A stretch of 64,000 nt of DNA from Pseudomonadota bacterium (GTDB lineage: Bacteria; Myxococcota_A; UBA796; SXON01), in the NCBI GenBank assembly GCA_005778355.1, contig SXON01000034.1:1-64000 (forward strand), in the 5' to 3' direction. Shown here piece after piece: positions 1-8,006 of the stretch (positions are counted from its first letter, which is position 1; each line of letters opens with the position of its first letter). The notes below the pieces were generated by a model, which saw only the letters and a program-made list of their open reading frames with translations, was not told the origin of the DNA and searched no databases. Position numbers and translations under genes: made by a program.

Positions 1-986
1 ATGGGCACCTGCTCCCCCGGTCGATCCACGCGGTGGCTGGCCACCAGCGAGGGCGCGAAGCGTGACCAGCGCACGTGATCGCGCCACCCGGGCTGGGCGC
101 GGTCGAGCAGGCGCTCCAGCGTGGCTCGGTCGCCCGTCTCGCCGGGCGCGAGGTACTGGGCCGCGTGCAGGACGGTGCCACCGAGGGCGGCGAGATGGCC
201 GTGTTCCGAGAGGTACAACGCCTCGTCGAGGCCGAGGACGAAGCGGTTCTCGGGGACGGGCAAGCCGTCGAGCACGAGGTCGAGGCACGACACACGCGCT
301 TCCACCAGGTCGGGGAGCTCGATGCCGAGCGAGCGGGCCAGCGACGGCGGCCCGGCCAGCACGAGCGGGCCCCCGGTGGGGAGCGATCGCACGTCGGCGC
401 GGGTCACCGGCCCAGCGAGGGGCAAGAGGGCGTCGACCAGCGATTGCCAGCCGCCGTCGAGGTAGAGCACGCCGGCGAGGGCCCGACGCAGCTGGGCAAA
501 CGCGGCCTGGGCGCTCATTTGCTCGGGGGCGTGGGCGTAGGTGGACAGGCGGACGAGGCCCGAGAGCAGGTCCCGCAGGGCGGGGCTCGCCGGGGCGAGC
601 CACTTCTGCACCGTCCCGGGCGGGGGTGGCATCGCGAACCATGCCCCGAGCCTGAGCTTTTCGGTGGGACTGAGCACGCTCGTCGACCAGAGGCTGGCCG
701 CGGCCCCTGGTAGCTCGTGGAGCGCGCCCGCCCGCAAGACCCGGCCGGCGGCCGGCACCAGGCCCCCGATCGGGGTCGCCCCGAGGCGATGGAGGACCGG
801 TATCGCCCGCGACCCCCGGTAGAGTGCGTGCGGGCCGAGGTTGACGAGCGCCCCCGCGTGCGTGGAGGTGCGGGCGCGCCCGCCAGGTTCAGCGCGGTCG
901 ACGAGCGTGACCTCGGCCCCGCCCTGCCGGAGCAAGGCGGCCGTGGCGAGGCCGCCGAGGCCAGCGCCAATGATCGTGACGTGCAT
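1..986 (-). CDS. FAD/NAD(P)-binding oxidoreductase, phytoene-desaturase-like (3' part off window)
   Basis: The start is the ATG at 986, with GGAG about seven bases upstream. The frame stays open to the left edge, so about 328 residues of a protein that in this family is usually 430-500 long are visible. The N-terminus has a Rossmann dinucleotide motif (G7-x-G9-x-x-G12), an acidic residue closing the second strand (D30) and the GGRAR motif at 35-39 typical of phytoene desaturases, retinol saturases and related amine-oxidase-fold flavoproteins. These enzymes use FAD to desaturate, saturate or isomerise polyenes. The substrate here cannot be told. It is divergent from the lipoprotein gene at 1142. 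A role in lipid or carotenoid metabolism is plausible because the oxylipin-type locus lies 2.6 kb away, but that is inference. Confidence 0.75.
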   Translation of the reverse strand, partial: MHVTIIGAGLGGLATAALLRQGGAEVTLVDRAEPGGRARTSTHAGALVNLGPHALYRGSRAIPVLHRLGATPIGGLVPAAGRVLRAGALHELPGAAASLWSTSVLSPTEKLRLGAWFAMPPPPGTVQKWLAPASPALRDLLSGLVRLSTYAHAPEQMSAQAAFAQLRRALAGVLYLDGGWQSLVDALLPLAGPVTRADVRSLPTGGPLVLAGPPSLARSLGIELPDLVEARVSCLDLVLDGLPVPENRFVLGLDEALYLSEHGHLAALGGTVLHAAQYLAPGETGDRATLERLLDRAQPGWRDHVRWSRFAPSLVASHRVDRPGEQVP

Positions 987-1114
987 CGAGTCTCCGTGAG
1001 AGGAGAGGGGACACGCATCAGGGCGGCCAGACCTTACGGGCGGCGGGCGATCCGGCCCGCGTCCCGTGAAATTGGCTGAAAGACGCCGAAATGGCCTGCG
1101 AGGGGCTGGCTGCC

Positions 1115-1120
1115 TACTGT
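1115..1120 (+). promoter_or_regulatory. Possible -10 element (TACTGT)
   Basis: TACTGT lies 21 bases before the ATG at 1142 in the 155-base divergent gap 987-1141. No convincing -35 box is visible. Similar TAnnnT hexamers lie at comparable distances before 28782 (TATCCT), 34571 (TACGAT) and 22687 (TACTAT), which is the only support. Confidence 0.3.
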
Positions 1121-1141
1121 TGGGGGGCGCCAGGAGGCCGC

Positions 1142-2206
1142 ATGACCCTCTTCCTCTTCCTCGCCTGCAACCCTGGTCCCGATGCCGATAGCGGCGATCC
1201 GGTGCCCGACGCCGAAACGGGTGACACGGCGGCCGACAGCGCCGAGTCGGCACCCGAGCCGCAGGGCGCGTGGACGGCGGCGGGGCACCTCACCGGCACG
1301 CTCAGCTTCGCCGTCTCGCCGGCGGGCGACGAGGGGCCTGCCGCGTGTACCTACCGCCGCGAGTTCGATGGCATCGAGCTCGTTGGCCTCACCGACTACG
1401 CCTGCCCCGACTGCAAGGTGGTGTTCGAGGGCGAGGTGACCGTGCCCGCCGAAGACCGCGCTTGCTTCGACGCGTGGTTTCCTCACTGGACCGGGGTGAC
1501 CGCCGACCGCCGGGAATACTGGGGCTTTAGTCGCAGCGATTTCTTCCGCGGCGCCTACCCCTTTCCGAGCGCCGCGGGCTCGACCGACTTCGCCTCGCCC
1601 GAGGCGAGCGTGGAGGCCGCCTTCAGCTACGAGACATCGAGCAGCGGGGCCGCCGACGCGCTGCTCTCGGTGACGGGCACGCTCCTGGTCGAGGGTGGCC
1701 CGGAAGTGCCCGATCCCCAGCCCGCGGCCCGCGAGAGCTACCTTTGCGGCTGGCCCACCGGCAGCGAAGGTACCCTCGCGCAGCCCGCGTCGATCAGCGT
1801 TGGCGGCGTGATCCCCGAGCTACCGATGGTGGACGGCTGCGGCGAGCCCCTCGCGCTCCGCGACCTGACTGGCGAGTGGGTGGTGTTCGTCGCTGCCGTG
1901 TCCGACTGTCCGGCCTGCGTACAGACCGCCCTCGAACTGCACGACTGGGCGGCAACCGCGTCGGCTCCCGTGCGCGTGGTGACCGTCTTCGACGGCGACG
2001 ACAGCGCCTTCGCCGCCGCCCAGGCAGAGTACGGCGCCATCGGGCCGGTGCTCCGGAGCCGAGGCTACGCCGAGGTGATGGCGTGGTCGCTGGTCTACGC
2101 GGCCGAGCCCGCCTCCGCCTGGTGGCTCGTCGATCCCGCCCAGGTCGTCCGGGCCCAGGGCCTCGGCACCACCACCGATTTCTCCATGCTCAACGAGGTG
2201 ATGTGA
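1142..2206 (+). CDS. Lipoprotein with C-terminal thioredoxin-like CxxC domain
   Basis: The ATG at 1142 is preceded by AGGAGG at ideal spacing; an in-frame upstream ATG at 1091 has no such support. The product (354 aa) begins MTLFLFLAC, a lipobox whose cysteine is already residue 9, so the signal sequence is extraordinarily short. An Asp/Gly/Thr-rich linker follows (about 10-35), then an unrecognised beta-rich region. The C-terminal ~130 residues look like a peroxiredoxin/thioredoxin fold with the redox motif C256-P-A-C259 after a hydrophobic strand. The likely role is thiol redox chemistry or tethering at the cell surface or periplasm. Its stop overlaps the start of the next gene by one base, so the two are probably co-translated. 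Confidence 0.7.
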   Translation: MTLFLFLACNPGPDADSGDPVPDAETGDTAADSAESAPEPQGAWTAAGHLTGTLSFAVSPAGDEGPAACTYRREFDGIELVGLTDYACPDCKVVFEGEVTVPAEDRACFDAWFPHWTGVTADRREYWGFSRSDFFRGAYPFPSAAGSTDFASPEASVEAAFSYETSSSGAADALLSVTGTLLVEGGPEVPDPQPAARESYLCGWPTGSEGTLAQPASISVGGVIPELPMVDGCGEPLALRDLTGEWVVFVAAVSDCPACVQTALELHDWAATASAPVRVVTVFDGDDSAFAAAQAEYGAIGPVLRSRGYAEVMAWSLVYAAEPASAWWLVDPAQVVRAQGLGTTTDFSMLNEVM

Positions 2207-3555
2207 TGTACGCACTCCTGTTCTTCCTGGCCTGTAGCGACACCTCGCCGGATGAGTCGGACGCCGACCCCGGGGGCAGCGTGGACACCGGCGACCCGCT
2301 CGACACGACACCGGTGCTGCCTGATGAACCCGAGCTCTACGCCCAGCTCTCGGCCATCGACGGGCTGACAATCCTGAGCACCTACGCCACCACCGACGGG
2401 GTGACGATCGTGGAGCTCCTGCTGCGGCAGCCGGTCGATCACGCCGATCCGGACGGGCCGAGCTTCGAGCAGTGGATGACGCTGCGGCACCGCGACTTCG
2501 AGGCCCCAACGGTGCTGGAGTTCTCGGGCTACCAGAACTACTGGGGTGCCTACGAGCTCGAAGCGGCCTACTTCCTCGAGGGCAACCAGATCGCCATCGA
2601 GAAGCGCTACTTCAACGTCTCGCGTCCCGAGGGCGACATCGACTGGACCACCTTCAGCGCCGAGCAGTTCGCCGGTGACGCGCACCGTGTCCGCGAGCTC
2701 TTCGGCGCGGTGTACACCGGGAACTGGGTGAACGAGGGCGGCAGCCAGGGTGGCCTCGACGCGCTCTACCACCGCATGTACTACCCGGACGACGTCGTGG
2801 GCACGCTCGCGCTCAGCGTCCCCTTGCTGCAGTCGCTCGACGACCCGCGTGCCGTTCCCTACTTCGACGACCCGGTTCGCGCGGAGTGCCAGGCGCGCCT
2901 GGAGCAGATCCGGACGCAGATGCTCACGCCCGAGGCCGACGGCGGCTGGCGCGAGGAGGCCGTGCGGCGATCGGAGGGGATGTACCCCGACTTGACCTTC
3001 GAACGCCTCGGTAGCCGCGAGGCCGACGTCGGCATGTACGCGGTGGAGTTCCCGTGGGCCTTCTGGCAATATTACTGGGAGGGAAGCTGCGAAGCGCTGC
3101 CCGACCCCGACAGCTCGCCGCGCGACGCCTTGTCCTGGGGCATGAGCTACTACGCCGCCGACCACGCCGACCAGTCGCTGGAGACGTCGGGGATGTACTG
3201 GATCCACGTGTCGACCCAGACGGGCTACCCGGAGGTGCCCCAGGACGGCATCGAGGCCCTCGTCGACCCGGACTGGCCGGCCTACTACGAGATGCTCCCG
3301 CTCGGGGCCGAGCCGCAGCCCTACGACCCGCTGGAGCCCGCGCTCCAGGCATGGATCACCGGCGAGGCCACCTCGCTCATCTTCGTGTACGGCGACATCG
3401 ACCCCCTGGCGATGTTCCCCGCCGACGTGAGCGGCGCCGACCCCAGCGTGCGGCTCTTCCGCCAGCCCGAGAGCAACCACAACGCCTGGATTTCGGCGTC
3501 TGAGCCTGAAGACTGGGCGGAGATCGCGGCGGCGCTGGCGGACTGGGCGGAGTAG
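2206..3555 (+). CDS. S37-type (PS-10) tripeptidyl aminopeptidase-like lipoprotein
   Basis: The start ATG at 2206 shares its A with the TGA of the upstream gene. The product is 449 aa and starts MYALLFFLAC, so the lipid cysteine would be C10, again a very short signal, followed by an Asp/Thr-rich linker. The body resembles peptidase family S37: an alpha/beta hydrolase nucleophile elbow GGSQGG with Ser180 followed by a YHRMYYP-like segment, an acid in YGDID (D397 or D399) and a histidine in SNHN (H425). Members release tripeptides or dipeptides from protein N-termini outside the cytoplasm. All three catalytic positions are present, so it should be active. The pairing with a CxxC lipoprotein suggests a surface nutrient-processing role, which is inference. 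Confidence 0.75.
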   Translation: MYALLFFLACSDTSPDESDADPGGSVDTGDPLDTTPVLPDEPELYAQLSAIDGLTILSTYATTDGVTIVELLLRQPVDHADPDGPSFEQWMTLRHRDFEAPTVLEFSGYQNYWGAYELEAAYFLEGNQIAIEKRYFNVSRPEGDIDWTTFSAEQFAGDAHRVRELFGAVYTGNWVNEGGSQGGLDALYHRMYYPDDVVGTLALSVPLLQSLDDPRAVPYFDDPVRAECQARLEQIRTQMLTPEADGGWREEAVRRSEGMYPDLTFERLGSREADVGMYAVEFPWAFWQYYWEGSCEALPDPDSSPRDALSWGMSYYAADHADQSLETSGMYWIHVSTQTGYPEVPQDGIEALVDPDWPAYYEMLPLGAEPQPYDPLEPALQAWITGEATSLIFVYGDIDPLAMFPADVSGADPSVRLFRQPESNHNAWISASEPEDWAEIAAALADWAE

Positions 3556-3612
3556 CGGGGGGCTGCCTCGGTGAAGTCTTAACCCTTAACCTCCGACACC
3601 GAATCGGCGAAA
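3556..3612. other. Short convergent intergenic region
   Basis: This 57-base gap separates the plus-strand peptidase and the minus-strand lipoxygenase. It contains the repeat TTAACCCTTAAC but no strong stem-loop with a T-run, so no intrinsic terminator is called. Confidence 0.5.
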
Positions 3613-5172
3613 CTAGGCGTTGATACTGTTGCTGAGTCTCCCGAGAAGATCGTAGGGGAGGGCCCCCTGCCGCGTGGCGGCGGCCCGCCTGGCCGCCTCG
3701 AGGTCGGCACGGAGCTGGGCCACGAGGGGACCGTGCGACGGCGGCAGGAAACGCTCCAGGTCGTGGCCAAGGACGTTGTACTGGACCGAGAACGCGTAGG
3801 TGGCCCGGGCGGCGTCGATGACCACTTGCTCGCTGGGGAGGGCGTCCACGAGCTCGCGCTCGGTGACGCGCTCGAGCGAGGCGGGGAGCGGGGTACGCAG
3901 CGTGGACGGGAAGACCAGCGGCCAGGCGTAGGCGTCGAACTGCAGGGCGTTGACGAAGCTGTGCTGCGCGGTGGTGAACAGGATGGCCGTGGTGAGCGTG
4001 GCGAGTTCGTCGCGCGTGGTGGGGCACGGCGCCCCGGCGGCGAGCGTCCAGTGTATCAGTGATACATCAGTCGCGACATGTGTATCATCGTGATAGTCGA
4101 GGGCAAGGGCCCCGGCGACGTAGCGAGACAGGGCGTTCCAGGTGGCAAGGGCGTCGTCGCGGTAGGGATAGTGGCCGAGCCCATTGACCCCACGGGACGC
4201 CAGCTCGCGAGGCAAGACCAGCTGCTCGAAGCGGAAGGCGGCCTGGCCGCGACGGAGCAGCTCGACCGTGCCGGTCCAGCCAGCGCTGAAACAACGCTGG
4301 AAGAACCCCTCTGGACCAAGAAGCCGACTGCCTGAGTTCTCGTTGGCCTGCAGCGTGAAATGCGCGTGCGGCGCGAGTAGCCGCGACACGGGATGGGCGT
4401 CGTCGAGGTGGCGCCGGGTGGCGAGCAAGAGGCGCTCGCCCACGACGTGCGTCCACAGGAAGTGACTCGCGGCCTCGTGCACCAGCACCTCGGCGTTACC
4501 AAAGAACATCTTGGCAAGTTGCCAACCGGGGGTGCCATCGGGGCGCGCGAGCTGCGTGCCGCCGGGGCCCTCCAGCACGATCCCGAGGGTGTGGAGCCGT
4601 CCCTCGTGCTCACGGAACACGGCTGCACAGGGGGCCATGAAACGCCCGGGCGCGCAGGGCAGGCCGCGAAGCCAGGGGCGGTAGTCCACGACGAAGAGGT
4701 CGCTCGCGTCTCCCGACAAGGCCTGGACGGCCTCGTCGGGGCTAGGCTCCCGTCGCAGCCACGCCGGGTTGGGCCCGGCCACCCGCAGCTCGGCGAAGGC
4801 TGCGTCGCCGTCCCACCGCTCGGCGAGGGCGCGGGGGTTGCCGAAGCGCCGCGCCAGGGTGGCGGCAGCGGCGAGGTCGGGGAAACGTCGGGGGCTTGTG
4901 ACGGGAATCGCCAGCGCCGCCATCACCGCCAGCTTGGGAACGAGCACAATGAGCGGGTAGCGGTCGCTGGCGGGGGTTGCTACCACGGTGTCGTGCTCGA
5001 AACAGGGATCGAGGCCGAGCTTCTGGCCGATCTGAACCAGCGCGTATTGCGACTGTCGCTCGCGTGCGGGGCGGGGCGGGGCAGGACGGCCCTTGGGTGC
5101 CTGTAGGAAGAACTTCGCCCAGAAGCCCGCGAAGCGCAGGCAGAGGAGCACGAGCCAGAGCCGGGCCCCCAT
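3613..5172 (-). CDS. Lipoxygenase, stand-alone
   Basis: The start is the ATG at 5172, one base overlapping the stop of the P450-lipoxygenase gene (TGATG), so it is the second gene of that operon. The open frame continues upstream but only as an out-of-frame shadow of the fusion gene. The 519-aa product has a hydrophobic N-terminus (about 5-24, possible membrane association) and the lipoxygenase catalytic core: iron ligands H232-x4-H237 in HEAASHFLWTH, the ATRRHL...HPVSRLL segment, H404-x3-N408, and an NSI-type C-terminus. Lipoxygenases insert O2 into polyunsaturated fatty acids to give hydroperoxides. The last residue is Ala instead of the usual Ile; a terminal carboxylate is still available as iron ligand. 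Regiospecificity cannot be read from the sequence. Confidence 0.88.
   Translation of the reverse strand: MGARLWLVLLCLRFAGFWAKFFLQAPKGRPAPPRPARERQSQYALVQIGQKLGLDPCFEHDTVVATPASDRYPLIVLVPKLAVMAALAIPVTSPRRFPDLAAAATLARRFGNPRALAERWDGDAAFAELRVAGPNPAWLRREPSPDEAVQALSGDASDLFVVDYRPWLRGLPCAPGRFMAPCAAVFREHEGRLHTLGIVLEGPGGTQLARPDGTPGWQLAKMFFGNAEVLVHEAASHFLWTHVVGERLLLATRRHLDDAHPVSRLLAPHAHFTLQANENSGSRLLGPEGFFQRCFSAGWTGTVELLRRGQAAFRFEQLVLPRELASRGVNGLGHYPYRDDALATWNALSRYVAGALALDYHDDTHVATDVSLIHWTLAAGAPCPTTRDELATLTTAILFTTAQHSFVNALQFDAYAWPLVFPSTLRTPLPASLERVTERELVDALPSEQVVIDAARATYAFSVQYNVLGHDLERFLPPSHGPLVAQLRADLEAARRAAATRQGALPYDLLGRLSNSINA
4052..4095. repeat. Inverted repeat TGTATCA-G-TGATACA and a degenerate second copy inside the lipoxygenase gene
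   Basis: TGTATCA (4052-4058), one central base and TGATACA (4060-4066) form a perfect 7-base-arm palindrome. A second TGTATCA at 4081-4087 followed by TGATAGT at 4091-4097 is a near copy. Both lie within the coding strand of a GC-rich gene and force unusual A/T-ending codons (GTA, TCA, ATA, ACT). They look like regulator operators, but their position inside a gene makes that uncertain. Confidence 0.4.
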
Positions 5173-7958
5173 CAGATGCCGATCGACAACTTCCACGCCC
5201 TTGGGTCCATGCCCCGGATGGGGAAGGCGCGTCGTTCGTTTCGCGCCTGGACCTCCGCCGAGAGGCGGCGAAGCTCGACCTGGAGGGCCAACAGCGCTGT
5301 CTGGAGCATCGGCGACGGCGTGGCCGCGCTGGGCTGTACCTCGACGATGGCGTTGGCGGCGAGCTGGAAGCGGGCCGACCAGGCGCCCTGCTTCATCAGC
5401 AAGACCGACCGGAGCGAGGGCGGCTGCTCGATCCCGTCGACCAGCGCGCGCAAGTCGAGGATGCCGAGCGACTCGGCGTCGTTCGCAGCGAAGTAGGGGC
5501 TGAAGTCGCCCACCACCTCGTGCGCCACGTTGTTGTAGACCAGTCCGGTGAGGAGTTCGACCAGCGCCTCGCGAGTGTCTACGTGGGCGAAGCGGTCTGG
5601 GAAACGGGGCACCAGTGCCCTGAGGCGCGCGTGCCAGCGGGCGAGGTCGGCGTCCGCTCGGACATCGTCGACTCCTCCGATGGCTGAGTCGACGTAGCGA
5701 CGGAGCACTGCGAAGGCCCCGGGCGCCTCCTCGGCGTAGGCGTGTCCCGGCAGCCGGTCGAGACCGCGCGCAGGAATGTCCACGCCTGGGAAAAGATGGT
5801 CGATGCCGGCCGAGCCCACCACGTTGGTGAACATGCGGAAGGCCTCGTCGCGCGACAAGAATCCGGACCGGATGAAGTAGCTGGTGGGCGAGACCAGGAG
5901 CTTGTAGGCCCAGTCGTTCACCTCTAGCGTGGCGAAGGCGTGCAGGTCGAGCAAGGCGCGGACCGCGTGCCCCGGCGGCAACTCGAAACGACTGAGCGAG
6001 ATGGCCTGCCCCACCACCAGATGGGTGAGCCCGAGATGCTGCACGAAGATCGACGCGCGGGCCTCGAGCGCGTTGGCGAGCCGCTTGGCGCGGCGCCAGC
6101 CTGGGTCGTCCGGGCGCACGGCCTTGCTGCCCAGCGTGATGGCGCTCGGCACCAGCGCGCCGTCGTGTAGCTCGAAGCGGCAGGCCAGCGGCTCGGTGAT
6201 GCCTACGAAGATCGGCGCGTAGTCGAGGCTCCAGCCCTCGCCGTCGGCGCGCAGGAGGAAGGGGTTCGGCCCAGCGGTGCGCAGCGCGACGAAGCTCGCG
6301 TCGTCTTGCAGGTTGCCCCAGGGCGAGGGGTAGTCGAAGGCGCTGAGCCAGGGGTGTCCGGCTGTCCACCGGGCGTGACCGCTCACCGGCCTCCGCCGGA
6401 GGAACATGAAAAACACGCCGGCCAGCACGTAGTACGGGAGCATGTAGGCCAGCCCCATACGGCCCTCGGTGGGGAGGGTGGCGGGGACCATGAGCCCGCC
6501 GGGGATTTCCGGGGTGGCGTAGTGGTCGCGCGCGGGCACGAGCGGCGGCAATCCCACCTGCGCCGCGTGTCGTGTCCGGTAGCTGCGTCGCGACCACACC
6601 TCGACGGATCGGCGTTGGAAACGGCGTAGCGCCGCGAGCATGCGCACCTTCCGGTCGTCGGCCGCCGAGCCCACCGTCGGGACGGTCGCGGCTGCCTGCG
6701 CGTCGCGACCGAAGCTCTGGACGACCACGGCGGCGTCGGGCACGTTGCGGGGCACCAGCCGCGACGTCCACTCGGGGGGCTCGGCGAGCGTCCAGCGCCC
6801 CTCGGCTGCGACCCGGGCGAGAATCCGTCCCACGATGCGCATGGCCTCGTGTCCGCCGGGGCAGGCGCGCGCGTCGGCACCGGGGCTCGCGTCGGGGCTG
6901 GCGGCCGCCCAGCGGAGGGCAGCGAGGGCGGCGCGGTCCTCGAAACGCTCGGGACGAAAGGTGGCCGGGTCGGGGAAGAATCGGGGGTCGCGGTGGACCA
7001 TGGCGATGACCGCCACCACGGTCTCCCCCGCGCGCAGTGAAAAACGCCCGGTGGAGGCGCGCAGCTCGAGGTCGCGCCGCGCCCGCCCGAAGGTGACCGG
7101 CGCCGGTGGGTGCAGTCGCATCACCTCGGCCACGAAGCGGGCGCGGGACCCGGTGTCGCGGGCCACCGGCTCGCGGTGCACCGGGTGACGATCGAGCTCG
7201 GCCACGCCCGAGAGCAAGGCGCCCGACACCGCGCCCCAGGCGTTCATCGGCACGGTGAAGGCGAGGTCGCGGGCCAGCTCGTGAGGCGTGATCCCGTGCC
7301 CGATCGCGATGTCACCCCACTCGCGGGCGGCGGGGCAACACTCGATGAACTCCGCGAGCGCGAGGAAGGCGGCGCGCACCGCCGCGTCGTTGGACTGTTT
7401 CCGGTCGTGCAGGCGCAGGGGGATGATGCCCCTTCCCACGGTTTCCAGCACGCCGGGGGGCGGCTGGGCGTCGAAGAGCCAGGCGCAGAGCACCTTCGCG
7501 ACCAGCTCGTCGATGGCGGCGCCGAGATCGAAGACCCGCAAGCGCCGCCAGCGAGCCAGCGCGGGCTCCACGTGCGTGTCGAGGGCCTCGTCGAGGGCCT
7601 CTGCCCGGGCCGCGTACACCGCGCCGTGCAGCGTCTTGAGCGTGGCGTGGCTGTCGTCGTTGCGGAAGACGAGGGGCACGTGCCCGTCGAGCACCCAGGG
7701 CAGCGGTCGCCGGGGACCGAAACCGTAGAGCCGGTCGAAGTCCGCCGGGTCGGCCAGGTGGTCGAGGGCCTCCTGGTCGATGCAGGCCACGACGGGCCCG
7801 CCGAGGCCCATGCGAAACACGGTGGCGCCATGTTCGCGCCGACGGCGGTCGAGGAAGCCGTGCCAGTCGCGCATGAAGGCGCCGGACTGCAAGATCGGCC
7901 CGAGGAGCGGCAGGCCAACGGTGCCGGGAACGGGCCTCGCGGCGAGCGGCTGGGTCAT
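5172..7958 (-). CDS. CYP74-like cytochrome P450 fused to a lipoxygenase
   Basis: This 928-aa product starts at the ATG at 7958. Residues about 1-430 are a cytochrome P450. HATLKTLH (104-111) resembles the CYP74 HA-x-LK segment. The I-helix PMNAWGA carries Asn239, where ordinary monooxygenases have an AGxxT groove and CYP74 enzymes have an Asn followed by [AS]-[FW]-G. The ExxR is E278/R281, followed by PERF (336-339). A long heme loop with several Pro/Gly ends in Cys366 (ACPGGH). Residues about 435-928 are a lipoxygenase: AGPNP (562-566), H641-x4-H646, H813 and a C-terminal Ile928. The usual Asn iron ligand is Gly817. CYP74 enzymes (allene oxide synthase, hydroperoxide lyase, epoxyalcohol synthase) rearrange the fatty acid hydroperoxides that lipoxygenases make, so the fusion probably channels one into the other. 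It is co-transcribed with the stand-alone lipoxygenase. Confidence 0.88.
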   Translation of the reverse strand: MTQPLAARPVPGTVGLPLLGPILQSGAFMRDWHGFLDRRRREHGATVFRMGLGGPVVACIDQEALDHLADPADFDRLYGFGPRRPLPWVLDGHVPLVFRNDDSHATLKTLHGAVYAARAEALDEALDTHVEPALARWRRLRVFDLGAAIDELVAKVLCAWLFDAQPPPGVLETVGRGIIPLRLHDRKQSNDAAVRAAFLALAEFIECCPAAREWGDIAIGHGITPHELARDLAFTVPMNAWGAVSGALLSGVAELDRHPVHREPVARDTGSRARFVAEVMRLHPPAPVTFGRARRDLELRASTGRFSLRAGETVVAVIAMVHRDPRFFPDPATFRPERFEDRAALAALRWAAASPDASPGADARACPGGHEAMRIVGRILARVAAEGRWTLAEPPEWTSRLVPRNVPDAAVVVQSFGRDAQAAATVPTVGSAADDRKVRMLAALRRFQRRSVEVWSRRSYRTRHAAQVGLPPLVPARDHYATPEIPGGLMVPATLPTEGRMGLAYMLPYYVLAGVFFMFLRRRPVSGHARWTAGHPWLSAFDYPSPWGNLQDDASFVALRTAGPNPFLLRADGEGWSLDYAPIFVGITEPLACRFELHDGALVPSAITLGSKAVRPDDPGWRRAKRLANALEARASIFVQHLGLTHLVVGQAISLSRFELPPGHAVRALLDLHAFATLEVNDWAYKLLVSPTSYFIRSGFLSRDEAFRMFTNVVGSAGIDHLFPGVDIPARGLDRLPGHAYAEEAPGAFAVLRRYVDSAIGGVDDVRADADLARWHARLRALVPRFPDRFAHVDTREALVELLTGLVYNNVAHEVVGDFSPYFAANDAESLGILDLRALVDGIEQPPSLRSVLLMKQGAWSARFQLAANAIVEVQPSAATPSPMLQTALLALQVELRRLSAEVQARNERRAFPIRGMDPRAWKLSIGI

Positions 7959-8006
7959 CGAGGCCCCGGGTAACCTCCCGCTCCTTGGTAGACTGGCCTC
8001 GGTCAC
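7959..8006. promoter_or_regulatory. Divergent promoter region between P450-lipoxygenase and patatin genes
   Basis: These 48 bases must hold at least part of the promoters of both divergent operons. TAGACT at 7989-7994 is a possible plus-strand -10 element, only 12 bases before the patatin ATG. No -35 box or operator-like inverted repeat is clear. Confidence 0.35.

Noticed and set aside
5172-6771. N-terminal extension of the stand-alone lipoxygenase frame
   Set aside because: The extra residues (Arg/Pro-rich, no motifs) are the out-of-phase shadow of the fusion gene; translation starts at the ATG at 5172 with a one-base stop/start overlap.
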